Below, piece by piece: positions 31,657 to 40,308 of a DNA stretch of 64,000 bases (the first letter of the stretch is position 1; every line of letters starts with the position of its first letter). The DNA lies in IMG/VR virus record IMGVR_UViG_3300015264_000001, positions 1 to 64,000 of that record. One strand, 5' to 3'. Source of the DNA: a virus. The notes below the pieces were generated by a model. It was given only the letters and a program-made list of their open reading frames with translations. It was not told the origin of the DNA and made no database searches. Made by a program: the position numbers and the translations under genes.

Positions 31657-32792
31657 CCGTATCTGCCGCGCAGTACCCGCCGCCGTTGGTACCGAAAGAA
31701 GTGGAGAACGCCATGCAGGCGCTTACGATCCAACTGCTGGGGCTACCCGTGCCCACCGCGCCCACGGGCGGCTCATTGGATAAAGTGCGTGTGGGGTGGC
31801 AGCAGCAGGGGCAACCCGCACAGGCAATTAATGATGATGTAGTTTATCTACGGGCCACGGAAGTCGACGACCCGATTAATCGGCAGATTGACGTGAAGAA
31901 CTTGCAGAACGACGCCGTTTCGGTCGGACAAGTCACGACTTATATTCGTGTCTGGCAGGTGTACTGGTGCGCGTACGGCCCGAACTCGTTCGACGCGATG
32001 CGGAAGATACGCTCGGGCTTGATGTCGCAGCGGCAGCACGACCTCGCCGCCGTGTTGAATCTCGGTCTTTATCTAGTGCCTGACCGAGTGGCTCCTCGTC
32101 GGGTGCCGGAGCCTAAAGACGGTGGGCAGTGGTGGGAGCGGGTGGACTGGGAAGTGCGGTTTAACGAGCGGGTTTCGGAATTGGAGATTGTGGACGCCAT
32201 CGCGTCGTCGGAGATAATTGTGGAGAATGCGGACGGGGTTCAGACAGACGTTACAATCGGCGGCATGTTTACTGACAATTTCCTGCCTCCGCGCATGGCG
32301 CTCGGTAATAGCTACTTGTACGGTAGCGGGCCGTTCGTCTTCGACGCGAGCGGGGTAAGCTGTCCGCTGGGGCTTTGTCAGTCTAATCCAGCTATTTTAG
32401 ACAGTAGACCGCAATTCATTTCCAGCGTAGAAGTTACAGTTCCGCTGTTCGACGTTTCGCAGACAAACAATAATTCGATAGGCTTGTTGTTGAGGTTAAG
32501 TGGAGCTCCAGTGGCGCTCGGTTCTTACTATCTCGCGTTCATTTCCGCTAACCACCCTTCCGTGCAGTTGGAAAAAGTTGTTCCTGGCGGCGGCGCATTG
32601 CTGGGACAGATTGACGACTTCGCATTCACGCCGAATGTTGATTTTAAGTTCGAGGCGGTCGGCTCAAAATTGACGGTTTCGATTAACGGGGTTCCGGTCA
32701 TCGAGGCTGAGGACTCCGAACTGCCCTCAGGGTTGACCGGGTTTATCACTACCGGAGGCGCTATCGCTACGTTCACGAGCACCAAACTTTAA
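31653..32792 (+). CDS. tail terminator-like protein with C-terminal LamG-like lectin domain
   Basis: 379 aa; ATG at 31653 overlaps the previous stop. Residues 10-190 are a tail-terminator/neck type domain (EVENAMQALTIQLLGLP, YIRVWQVYWCAYGPNSFDAM, WERVDWEVRFNERV). Residues 197-379 are a separate beta-sandwich resembling LamG/concanavalin-type lectins (SVEVTVPLFDVSQTNNNSIG, DFKFEAVGSKLTVSINGVPV, LPSGLTGFITTGG). The second half is visibly richer in A+T than its surroundings, suggesting a later addition. A surface carbohydrate-binding role is possible. Confidence 0.65.
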   Translation: MTVSAAQYPPPLVPKEVENAMQALTIQLLGLPVPTAPTGGSLDKVRVGWQQQGQPAQAINDDVVYLRATEVDDPINRQIDVKNLQNDAVSVGQVTTYIRVWQVYWCAYGPNSFDAMRKIRSGLMSQRQHDLAAVLNLGLYLVPDRVAPRRVPEPKDGGQWWERVDWEVRFNERVSELEIVDAIASSEIIVENADGVQTDVTIGGMFTDNFLPPRMALGNSYLYGSGPFVFDASGVSCPLGLCQSNPAILDSRPQFISSVEVTVPLFDVSQTNNNSIGLLLRLSGAPVALGSYYLAFISANHPSVQLEKVVPGGGALLGQIDDFAFTPNVDFKFEAVGSKLTVSINGVPVIEAEDSELPSGLTGFITTGGAIATFTSTKL

Positions 32793-32807
32793 GAGGAGAG
32801 AAACAAC

Positions 32808-34184
32808 ATGAGCACCATCGCATTCCCGCTTCAGGACATCGTTGACGTAGTCGTGCTGGTGCAGCCGCAAGCGCCCGCCATTCCCACGTTCAACGTCGGC
32901 TGCATCATCGGCCCCAGCGCCGTAATCCCCGCGTCGGAACGTGCCCGTGTCTACTCTTCCAACGCCCTCGCTGCGATGCTTGCCGACGGGTTCACCGTCA
33001 ATAGCCCGGAGTACATCGCCGCGCAGATTTACTTCAGCCAACTAGTTCCTCCCCGCAAGCTCGTCGTCGGTCGGCAGGACCTTACGTCGATCACGGGCTT
33101 CGTGATTAATGCGCTGGGTACGGGGTACGCCGTTAATGATGTTATCGGCATCACGCAAGGTGCGGCGGCAGGCGGGGCGCTCGCCGTGCTGACGGTAAAC
33201 GGCGGCGGCGGCATTACCGGGGCTGTGCTTTCGAGCCCCGGAACGGGCTACAGCGTGGCTGCGGGGCTGGCGGTTACGGGCGGGCACGGCGTCGGGGCCA
33301 CGGTAAATGTTACGTCGATCGGTGACACGCCGCTCGCCGCCGTGCAGGCAGTGCGGTCGGCGTCGTCGCTATGGTGGGCGTGCCTGGTCACGTCCGCCGT
33401 GAAAGCCGACCACATCGCCATCGCCGGGTTCGCGCAGGCCAGTCCGACGCCCATGATGTACTTTTACACCACGGGCGACACCGACGCGCTCTCCGGCGCG
33501 GCGGGAAATGTCTTCTCGACGCTGAAGGTATTCGCTTACAACCGCGCCATCGGGCAGTACTCTACGACGCAGAACGGCGCGTTCCCGAACAATATCTACG
33601 CCGTCGCTGCGGCGATGGGCGTAGCGATGGGGTTGAATACCGGCCTGGCGAACTCGGCGTTCACGCTTTGGGGTAAGACGGAGGTCGGCGTCACGACGGA
33701 GCCGCTTACGGAGACGCAGGTCGGTGTGATACAGGGTAACAACGGCAACGTTTATCTTAACTTCGCCAATGTCTACACATTGTTCACGAACGGTAAGGTC
33801 GCGAACGGGCAATTCATGGACGAAGTGCTTAATATCGACATGCTCGTCGCCGGGATGCAATTCAACGAAATGAACCTGTTCACGCAGAACGCCTCGATCC
33901 CGATGACGGACGCTGGGGAGACGCAGCTAATCCACGCCGTCAACCAGGCTTGCCAGCAGGCCGTGCTTCGCGGCTTTCTGGCAGGAGGGGTTTGGCAGGG
34001 TGTGCAGATTCTAAATCTGGTAGCGGGACAGTCGGTTCCTGCCGGATATTTGGCGCAGGCTGCGCCGTATAGCACGCAACTCACTTCAGATCGGCAGGCG
34101 CGAAAGGCGATGCCGATTTATGTGGCAATCATCGAGGCCGGGTCGGCGCAGAGTCTTTTGATCGGGGTTTACCCGCAGCGCTAG
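32808..34184 (+). CDS. contractile tail sheath protein (DUF3383-type)
   Basis: 458 aa, ATG at 32808 with GAGGAGAGAAACAAC. N-terminal VDVVVLVQPQAPAIPTFNVG and later NNIYAVAAAMGVAMG, TLTWGK-like FTLWGKTEVGV, LTETQVGVIQGNNGNVYLNF and the C-terminal VAIIEAGSAQSLLIGV match DUF3383 sheath proteins. Residues 92-168 are a Gly-rich insertion (ALGTGYAVNDVIGITQG ... SPGTGYSVAAGLAVTGGHG) absent from the core, probably surface exposed. The sheath contracts to drive the tube into the host. Confidence 0.85.
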   Translation: MSTIAFPLQDIVDVVVLVQPQAPAIPTFNVGCIIGPSAVIPASERARVYSSNALAAMLADGFTVNSPEYIAAQIYFSQLVPPRKLVVGRQDLTSITGFVINALGTGYAVNDVIGITQGAAAGGALAVLTVNGGGGITGAVLSSPGTGYSVAAGLAVTGGHGVGATVNVTSIGDTPLAAVQAVRSASSLWWACLVTSAVKADHIAIAGFAQASPTPMMYFYTTGDTDALSGAAGNVFSTLKVFAYNRAIGQYSTTQNGAFPNNIYAVAAAMGVAMGLNTGLANSAFTLWGKTEVGVTTEPLTETQVGVIQGNNGNVYLNFANVYTLFTNGKVANGQFMDEVLNIDMLVAGMQFNEMNLFTQNASIPMTDAGETQLIHAVNQACQQAVLRGFLAGGVWQGVQILNLVAGQSVPAGYLAQAAPYSTQLTSDRQARKAMPIYVAIIEAGSAQSLLIGVYPQR

Positions 34185-34224
34185 AGTTCGCGAATGCCGT
34201 AAAATCTTGAGGAGGAATTGAGTC

Positions 34225-34665
34225 ATGGACGTTTACAGTTTTAAGGACATAATCGGGGCCTTCGAGCATCCCTTGGTGGGGCCTTTCGCGCTTGCTGGTG
34301 AAATCGGTGAAGGTAGCATTATGATATCCAACGCCACCGAGCGCACCGCCCACGCCACCGCCGCCGACGGCAACGTTCTCGTCAGCTACATCGCAGGAAG
34401 GAGCGGCTCCTGCACTGTAGAGGCTCAGCAGACCAGTGATATCCACAGTTTTCTGTTGGATTGGTTTAACCAGATTGCCACGCTCGCCGACCAGCACAAC
34501 GTTTCCCAGTGGGCGACGGCGACGCTGTCCTTCCGCTCGCTGACGGATGGCGCGTACCATATTCTCACCGGGGTAAGCCCGGCCAAGATTCCCGATAAGC
34601 CGTACGCCGCGCAGGGCGGCAACGTGACATGGAACCTCATGGCCGCCGACATTCAGCATGGCTAA
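34225..34665 (+). CDS. tail tube protein (DUF3277-type)
   Basis: 146 aa, ATG at 34225 with GAGGAATTGAGTC. 'MDVYSFKDIIGAFEHPLVG', GEGSIMISNATERTAHATAA and RSGSCTVEAQQTSDIHSFL correspond to the tube fold of DUF3277 proteins, which usually follow a DUF3383 sheath as they do here. It forms the inner tube. Confidence 0.8.
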   Translation: MDVYSFKDIIGAFEHPLVGPFALAGEIGEGSIMISNATERTAHATAADGNVLVSYIAGRSGSCTVEAQQTSDIHSFLLDWFNQIATLADQHNVSQWATATLSFRSLTDGAYHILTGVSPAKIPDKPYAAQGGNVTWNLMAADIQHG

Positions 34666-34882
34666 GGAGCGGCGGCAACGATGGCGACGGCCCGTCTACG
34701 ATCCGCCGTACCCGGGCGACGGCGACCGCTGCACGATTTCGCTTTTTTCAGACCACGGGGAATGGCGCTACATCGCAGCCTTCCACCTGGGAAGTCAAAT
34801 TTGGAGCGACACTAGATTGTTCGATCACCCGCCAGAAATCCGCGTCGACAAGAGAGGAATGCCATGCGAGACGAGCAAGTAA
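34658..34882 (+). CDS. small basic hypothetical protein in the tail module
   Basis: 74 aa, ATG at 34658 overlapping the tube gene by 8 nt and the chaperone gene by 19 nt. Starts MAKERRQRWRRPVYDPPYPG, then a short beta segment (CTISLFSDHGEWRYIAAFHL). No family recognised; the double overlap and sense of the sequence support a real gene. Confidence 0.45.
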   Translation: MAKERRQRWRRPVYDPPYPGDGDRCTISLFSDHGEWRYIAAFHLGSQIWSDTRLFDHPPEIRVDKRGMPCETSK

Positions 34883-35355
34883 AGGAAATAACCATTGGCA
34901 GCAGGCGGTACCAGCTGGAGAAAATGGGCGCGATGGTCGCCAGCCGCGTGCATGGTTGGCTGATTTACTCGGCCATGATCCTGCAACAGCAGCAGGCTAA
35001 GTCGAGTAACGGAAGCTCCGCGCCCTCGGCGGAGGAGCTCGCGGCGATCCCCGTGCAGGAGCGGGCGGACGGCACGGTTTCGATGCTTTGGATCGGAGCG
35101 AGCAGCGTTCTTTCGGAGGATACGTACACTAAGATTCAAAACTATTGTCTTCGTTGTAGTAAGTATTATGATGCGGACTTGTCTACTTGGTCGCCCGTAG
35201 TCCTGTCCGATGGGCGATGGACGGCTAAGGACTTGGAGAAAGACGCGCAGGCGGTGGACGAGCTGATCCGGCAGGCGCTTCAGTTCAATATATCTCCTTT
35301 TTTCGTCGCGGGGTCCGAAAAAACGCAGTCGATCCCGCAGACGAAGACGGCGTAG
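34864..35355 (+). CDS. tail assembly chaperone, unshifted form
   Basis: 163 aa, ATG at 34864. It starts RDEQVKEITIGSRRYQLEKM, a pattern of tail assembly chaperones, and ends at TAG 35353-35355 just before the tape-measure gene. The role is to hold the tape measure during tail assembly. It is followed by an open -1 frame that reaches the tape-measure start, the gpG/gpGT arrangement. Confidence 0.7.
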   Translation: MRDEQVKEITIGSRRYQLEKMGAMVASRVHGWLIYSAMILQQQQAKSSNGSSAPSAEELAAIPVQERADGTVSMLWIGASSVLSEDTYTKIQNYCLRCSKYYDADLSTWSPVVLSDGRWTAKDLEKDAQAVDELIRQALQFNISPFFVAGSEKTQSIPQTKTA

Positions 35356-35480
35356 ACCCATTCGCTTGGCGTCCGGTGATGCAGGGCTTCTGGCGGCAGA
35401 GGGAGCTTTGGGACGGCACGTATACGGGTGACGACTTGCTGGACATGCACGCGATACTGGATTTAAGGGATAAAAAATGA
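34864..35480 (+). CDS. tail assembly chaperone, -1 frameshift form (gpGT-like)
   Basis: Translation in frame to codon 147 (TTC at 35302-35304), then a -1 shift, continues with 58 more codons: RRGVRKNAVDPADEDG, DPFAWRPVMQGFWRQRELW, GDDLLDMHAILDLRDKK, stop TGA 35478-35480. The extension is clearly protein-like and its stop overlaps the tape-measure ATG as ATGA. The predicted product is 205 aa. The ratio of short and long forms is known to be critical for tail assembly in other phages. Confidence 0.75.
35298..35304 (+). other. -1 frameshift slippery site T_TTT_TTC
   Basis: Zero-frame codons CCT TTT TTC place the heptamer in the exact X_XXY_YYZ register. The -1 frame is open for 58 codons downstream. 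A further A-run (GAAAAAACG at 35317-35325) could add slippage. I did not identify a clear downstream pseudoknot. Confidence 0.75.
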
Positions 35481-37009
35481 ACCCTGATATATTGCGATCA
35501 TATCTCGTATCGCTCGGCTACACGGTGGATCAGCCACAGCTGAACCGCTTCAACGACGCCCTGCGGCAGGCGACGGCGAGTGTGCTGGGGTTCACGGGCG
35601 GCATGACTACGCGGTTCATCGAAGCGGGTGCGGCGGTGGTCGGGGCGCTGACGGGAATCTCCACGGGCACACTGGCGCTGATGGACTCTGTCGCGCAGAG
35701 CGACCTGGGTATGCAGCTTTTCGCCCGGCACATGTACATGACGACGGAAGCCGCGCGGCAGATGAGCACGGCGCAGAAAGCGCTAGGTTACGACCTTAAG
35801 GATATACTTTGGGGTCCGCCGGAGTTGCAGGAGCGGTACCGGCAGCTGATCGAGGACCAGAAGCGCCTGGAGTCGGGCTTCGGGGGCGCGAACTTCGAGC
35901 AGCAAATGCGGCGTATTCGTGATATCGGTTTCGAGTTTACCCGCTTAAAGGTCGAAGCGGGCAAGTTCGCGATGTACCTGGCCACCGCGCTGAGTCGGGC
36001 GCTGACGGGCGACGAGAACGGGCTGCTGAACCGCCTGCGCGGCTGGAACGAGTGGCTGATCAACAACATTCCGCAGCTCGCCGAGAAGTTCTCCACGTAC
36101 CTCGTGCCCGTGCTCCGGGACACGAAGCAGATTTGGCTGGATATGGTTGAGATTCTGAAGGACGTTGCCTCCGGCGTCATCCGCTTCATCGGCACGGTTT
36201 CGGACGACGCGACGCTAAAGGCGGGCGCTGTGAATATCGAGAACATAGGCCGCGCTCTCGACAAGGTTTCCGGCGCGATCCGGGGCGTCATGGACTGGTT
36301 CGCCAGCGTCGCGCACTTTATCGACACGCACCCCTGGGCCCTGCGGCTGCTCGGTGCGGGCGTCGGAGCGATCGCGGGCACGGCGGCGGGTGCTCCACTC
36401 GCGGGTGTGGGGGCGTTGCCGGGCGCGGTAATCGGCGGCGTGGGAGGTTTCCTGCTTGGTGACGTGGCCACGGGGAAGCCTCTGTTCGAGGGCGCGGCCA
36501 ACGATCTATCCTCGAAGTCCGGGATACAGGCCGCGATTGCCGTCGGCGCTGCGCAGGCGGGAATCTCCCCCGCGCTGGCGCTGGCAGTCGCCTCTCGCGA
36601 GAGCGGCTTTAACCCTACGGCGACGGGCACGAAGGGCGACTATGGGCTGTTCCAGCTTATGCCCGACACGGCGAAGGCGCTCGGCGTCGACCAATACGAC
36701 CCCAAGTCGAACATACGCGGCGGAACGAACTATTTAAGCCAATTGCTGAAGCGCTACGGCGGCGACGAGCGCAAGGCGCTGGAGGCGTATAACTGGGGGC
36801 CGGGCCGGGTCGACAGCGGGCAGCCCGTGCCGCAGTCGGTTCAGGACTACGCGACGGACGTGATGCAGCGCGAGCAAAGTTTTAGCATTACGATTAACGT
36901 GCAATCGCAGGCAGACCCGGCGCAGATCGCGGACCACGTTACAAGATCAATTAAGCGTATGTCGCAGATAGGGATTCAGCAGTCGAAGGGGGCTCTGGCG
37001 CACTCGTGA
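35477..37009 (+). CDS. tail tape measure protein with lytic transglycosylase domain
   Basis: 510 aa. The N-terminal 300 residues are helical with hydrophobic patches; a Gly/Ala-rich membrane-like segment follows (about 290-330, LLGAGVGAIAGTAAGAPLAG). Residues 370-465 are an SLT/goose-lysozyme-like domain: AVASRESGFNPTATG with the catalytic Glu, DYGLFQLMPDTAKALG, GGTNYLSQLLKRYGGD and ALEAYNWGPG. It sets tail length and opens peptidoglycan during DNA entry. 510 aa is short, predicting a short tail of roughly 75 nm if 0.15 nm per residue applies. Confidence 0.85.
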   Translation: MNPDILRSYLVSLGYTVDQPQLNRFNDALRQATASVLGFTGGMTTRFIEAGAAVVGALTGISTGTLALMDSVAQSDLGMQLFARHMYMTTEAARQMSTAQKALGYDLKDILWGPPELQERYRQLIEDQKRLESGFGGANFEQQMRRIRDIGFEFTRLKVEAGKFAMYLATALSRALTGDENGLLNRLRGWNEWLINNIPQLAEKFSTYLVPVLRDTKQIWLDMVEILKDVASGVIRFIGTVSDDATLKAGAVNIENIGRALDKVSGAIRGVMDWFASVAHFIDTHPWALRLLGAGVGAIAGTAAGAPLAGVGALPGAVIGGVGGFLLGDVATGKPLFEGAANDLSSKSGIQAAIAVGAAQAGISPALALAVASRESGFNPTATGTKGDYGLFQLMPDTAKALGVDQYDPKSNIRGGTNYLSQLLKRYGGDERKALEAYNWGPGRVDSGQPVPQSVQDYATDVMQREQSFSITINVQSQADPAQIADHVTRSIKRMSQIGIQQSKGALAHS

Positions 37010-37896
37010 GCACGCAAGCCACAATCAGCACGTTGCTTTCGCTGGCAAACTGGCAGCTGCTTCGAATGCAGGACGTGCCACCGGAGGACGTGGCACCGCC
37101 CACGACGGTGCCCTACCGCCCGCAGCAGTGGGCGAGCGCCCCGCAACAGGTTTCGCTGAAGGTGACGACGCAGACGTCGCAAGCACAAACAGCTCCTTCC
37201 GCGTTCTCGGACGAGGCAGTTAGCAGCGACATACTATTCGCCGGAGCCACGCCGGGCGCGGTCGCGGGAACTACAACTCCAACGACGACAACCTACTTTT
37301 TCGACGCCGTGGTGGCGACGGACCACTACCTCGCCAGCCGCTTTACCGACCATCCCGTCCAGTCGGGCGCTAGCGTGACCGACCACATTTACGAGCTTCC
37401 GCCCCGGATTGTTTTGGAGATACTGATGTCCGATGCGCTGGACAGCTTTGTGCACGGGCAGTACGCGACCAACCAGTCGAAGTCGGTTTCCGCCTACCAG
37501 ACCCTGGTCGCCATTAAAAAGCTGCGCACCCCGCTCGTGCTTACCACCCGTCTGGCGACGTACGAGAACGTGCAAATTGAGGAAATTCGCTCTCCCGACA
37601 CGAATGCGACCTACGCCGGGTTGCGGGTTACGGTTGTGTTTAAGCAGATTAATCTTGCTACCGTCGCTACAAACACAGTTAGCGTTCGGCCCAGCGTTAC
37701 CTCCACCACGAACAAGGGCACGGTACAGACGCAAACGGTAAGCGCGGCGGTTTCTGCCACTCACGCAGAGCCCGTTGCCACGCCGACGACGTTTCCGGGC
37801 GTGTCGACGAACGTTGCCAACCCGAATCCGAAATGGCACAGCGACCCGTTCGCGCCCGGCGCGTTCGGCACGCATCAGGTGCCCACGGGGCACTAA
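37006..37896 (+). CDS. baseplate/tail protein, Dit-like N-terminal type
   Basis: 296 aa, GTG start at 37006 overlapping the tape-measure stop (GTGA). The central part 'ATDHYLASRFTDHPVQSGAS', VTDHIYELPPRIVLEIL is the Dit-like tail protein pattern found after tape-measure genes in simple contractile tails. The C-terminal 80 residues are a Thr/Val-rich low-complexity tail ending near a Pro/His segment. Likely part of the tail-baseplate adaptor. Confidence 0.65.
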   Translation: MSTQATISTLLSLANWQLLRMQDVPPEDVAPPTTVPYRPQQWASAPQQVSLKVTTQTSQAQTAPSAFSDEAVSSDILFAGATPGAVAGTTTPTTTTYFFDAVVATDHYLASRFTDHPVQSGASVTDHIYELPPRIVLEILMSDALDSFVHGQYATNQSKSVSAYQTLVAIKKLRTPLVLTTRLATYENVQIEEIRSPDTNATYAGLRVTVVFKQINLATVATNTVSVRPSVTSTTNKGTVQTQTVSAAVSATHAEPVATPTTFPGVSTNVANPNPKWHSDPFAPGAFGTHQVPTGH

Positions 37897-37904
37897 ACGA
37901 AATA

Positions 37905-38252
37905 ATGGCCCAACAGATCTTACCGCTCGACAGCAGCCCGAACCAATCGCTGGCCTGCGTCTTGAACGTGGACGGTAAGCCGTTGCCGCTCGGGTTTACG
38001 TTCCGGTACAACGAGATCGCGGACTATTGGATCATGGCGATATTCAGCCGCACTGGGGTATTGCTGATAAATTCGCTGCCGCTGGTCACGGGAAACGACC
38101 CCGCGTGCAACATACTGGGAAAATTCGCGTATCTCGGGATTGGCTCCGCCTTTGTAATTAATGTGAGCGGAACACTGGCGCGAAACTACCCGGGCGCGAG
38201 CGACTTGGGCTCGGACTTCATCTTGATATGGGGGGACACTCCGCTTGAGTAG
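37905..38252 (+). CDS. baseplate plug protein (Pam3 gp18/DUF6983-like)
   Basis: 115 aa, ATG at 37905. 'QSLACVLNVDGKPLPLGFTF', RYNEIADYWIMAIFSRTG, LINSLPLVTGNDP and the FAYLGIGSAFVIN segment match the plug domain of simple baseplates. It closes the tube at the baseplate centre. Overlaps the hub gene by 8 nt. Confidence 0.7.
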   Translation: MAQQILPLDSSPNQSLACVLNVDGKPLPLGFTFRYNEIADYWIMAIFSRTGVLLINSLPLVTGNDPACNILGKFAYLGIGSAFVINVSGTLARNYPGASDLGSDFILIWGDTPLE

Positions 38253-39249
38253 TTTGGCGATCGTGCCCGGCGCTGCCGTATTCGGGCGGAAATATGAGCT
38301 GACGCTGTCGGATCCGTCCCCGGACGGCGCGAGCGTGGAGATTTTCACCATTTCCGACAGCGGGGACGAGCCGGAGGCGCTGCGGATTGCGTTCGACATA
38401 TTCACTCCTTGTTTCTCTGCGTATTGGTGGGCGACGATCGACATCTATAATCTTGACGTTACGTTCGTGGATCGCCTGCTGGCGGACGCCTCGCAGATTC
38501 GGCAGGGCTTGACGGTCACGCTGAAGGCAGGATACGCGAACGGGAACTTCGACATTGTATGGCAGGGACCGATATTCCAGCCCCTTTGGTCGCGGGAGAA
38601 CGTGGTGGACTTTAAGCTCTCCTTGAATTGTATCTTCAGTTTAGCATCGGTACTAAGCGGCAGCGAGGATGCCGCCCCTAATGCTGCGCTAGGGGCCAAC
38701 CAGACAGAGATCGTACGGCAGATTATCCGCAATCTCGGACTACACGAGGATTTCGTGGCTACGGATTTAAATCCGAAAAAGCTCTCGCGAGGCAAGAAAA
38801 TGTTCGGGTCGCCGGACAAATACCTTAACTGGATCGCAGAGGATAATCAGATGGTATGGTTTCTCTCTCATCGCGGGCTATCAATGGGCCGACTGGACGA
38901 TCCTGCGGTCTCGAACGATCCTGCGGTTATCTACACGCCGACGACGGGGCTCGTCGGTACGCCGGAGCAGACGCAGAACGGGGTGAACTTCCGGGTCCTG
39001 CTAGACCCGCGTTTGCAGGCGCGTATACCGCTAATGGTCGCCGCGATCCGGCAGAGCGCCATCCGCGAGGCGAAGAAGCAGCTCGGGGAGCTGATACTCC
39101 CGCTGGACCAGGACGGTCAATACGTCGTCGGCGCAGTGCGGCACGTGGGCGATTCGCGGGGAGGTCCGTGGTACACGGACGTTACGGGCTATACGAGGAT
39201 CGAGGACGCAATGGCGTGGGGCGCATTGAACGCGAATTTGTACCGATGA
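38245..39249 (+). CDS. baseplate hub protein (T4 gp27-like role)
   Basis: 334 aa, TTG start at 38245. N-terminal beta domain (GRKYELTLSDPSPDGASVEI; WWATIDIYNLD), then 'LKAGYANGNFDIVWQGPIFQ', then a second beta domain, consistent with a trimeric hub that connects tube and spike. The order plug-hub-spike-wedge supports this. It overlaps the spike gene by ATGA. Confidence 0.65.
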   Translation: MSSLAIVPGAAVFGRKYELTLSDPSPDGASVEIFTISDSGDEPEALRIAFDIFTPCFSAYWWATIDIYNLDVTFVDRLLADASQIRQGLTVTLKAGYANGNFDIVWQGPIFQPLWSRENVVDFKLSLNCIFSLASVLSGSEDAAPNAALGANQTEIVRQIIRNLGLHEDFVATDLNPKKLSRGKKMFGSPDKYLNWIAEDNQMVWFLSHRGLSMGRLDDPAVSNDPAVIYTPTTGLVGTPEQTQNGVNFRVLLDPRLQARIPLMVAAIRQSAIREAKKQLGELILPLDQDGQYVVGAVRHVGDSRGGPWYTDVTGYTRIEDAMAWGALNANLYR

Positions 39250-39941
39250 GCTCGCCGAGCTTTCTCACAATACCGGATCGGCTCGGGCTCCCCGACGGGC
39301 CGCTGCGGGAGCGCGTCTGGCAGCTGCTTTGCGAATTGCGCGTTGCGCTACCCTGCATTGTGCAGTCGTTCGACTCGGTGAAGCAGACGGTCTCGGTTCG
39401 GCCTACGGTGATGGAGCGATTAAACAAGTACGCGGAAGGGGTTCCCATTCCAACGGATACGGACATCGGTGTTATTGACGACGTGCCGATCATGCCGTTC
39501 CGGGCGGGCGGCTTTGTGCTTACCATGCCCGTGCAGGCGGGCGACGAGTGCCTGGTCGTGTTCGCCGACATGGATATGAGTTCCTGGTGGGCGAAGGGCG
39601 GCGTGCTAAACTTGCAGGAGGACCGCCGACGGCACGACCTCTCGGACGGCTTTGCCATATTGGGGCCTTGTTCAAAGCCGAACGCGGTGCCGAACTACTC
39701 TGCGACAGCGGCGGAGTTGCGCTCGCTGGATGGCGCGGTTACAGTTTCCGTCAAGCCGGGGGAGATAGATATTACTGCGCCCGTGGTTAAAGTGATGGGC
39801 GCTACGGAGGTTGACGTGAGCAGCTCCACGCTCGTCAACATTAACGGTAGCGGGCACACGACCATTGAAGGAAAGAATTTCCTCACTCACCAGCACACGG
39901 GCGTGCAGGCGGGCGGAGCGAATTCGGGGCCGGTAGTATGA
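39246..39941 (+). CDS. baseplate spike protein (Gp138_N plus spike tip)
   Basis: 231 aa; ATG at 39246 overlaps the hub stop. Residues 25-140 are a Gp138-type OB domain ('LPCIVQSFDSVKQTVSVRPT', VPIMPFRAGGFVLTMPVQAG, DECLVVFADMDMSSWW). Residues 155-210 are a short beta-helical spike. Near the end THQHTGVQ carries an H-x-H that, in other phage spikes, binds iron at the membrane-piercing tip. It punctures the outer membrane on contraction. Confidence 0.8.
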   Translation: MSSPSFLTIPDRLGLPDGPLRERVWQLLCELRVALPCIVQSFDSVKQTVSVRPTVMERLNKYAEGVPIPTDTDIGVIDDVPIMPFRAGGFVLTMPVQAGDECLVVFADMDMSSWWAKGGVLNLQEDRRRHDLSDGFAILGPCSKPNAVPNYSATAAELRSLDGAVTVSVKPGEIDITAPVVKVMGATEVDVSSSTLVNINGSGHTTIEGKNFLTHQHTGVQAGGANSGPVV

Positions 39942-40303
39942 GCCAGATTACCTATCGGCAACTAGGCCCAAACAACGACCCCATCTGGACCAGCTATCTC
40001 ACGGACTTGGACGCCGTTGGTCAGGCCATCCTGACCCGGCTTCGGTTGTTCGAGGGCGAGTGGTGGGCGGACAAGTCGGACGGCCTTCCGCTTTGGCAGC
40101 AGATACTCGGCGTCTCCGGCGCGAATTCTCGGCAACAGCAGATCAGCCTTCTGATCCAGCAGCGGATTCTTGGCACTCCGTTCGTTACGAGTCTGAGCAA
40201 CGTGCAGGTAAGCTACGACGGGAACGCCCGTAGTTTTTCATTCTACGCGGTGGTGCAGACGCAGTTCGGCAGCATACCGATTTCGTCGTCAGGACAGGTG
40301 TAA
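39938..40303 (+). CDS. baseplate wedge protein, gp25/W-like
   Basis: 121 aa, ATG at 39938 overlapping the spike stop. 'DAVGQAILTRLRLFEGEWWA', GLPLWQQILGV and the C-terminal RSFSFYAVVQTQFGSI fit the small lysozyme-fold-like gp25/gpW wedge. Located directly before the J protein, as usual. Confidence 0.7.
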   Translation: MSQITYRQLGPNNDPIWTSYLTDLDAVGQAILTRLRLFEGEWWADKSDGLPLWQQILGVSGANSRQQQISLLIQQRILGTPFVTSLSNVQVSYDGNARSFSFYAVVQTQFGSIPISSSGQV

Positions 40304-40308
40304 ATTCT

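Noticed and set aside
35788-36630. A 280-aa minus-strand open frame opposite the tape measure gene.
   Set aside because: Antisense shadow: Pro/Ala/Ser-rich, no SD, and the plus-strand gene has clear transglycosylase motifs.
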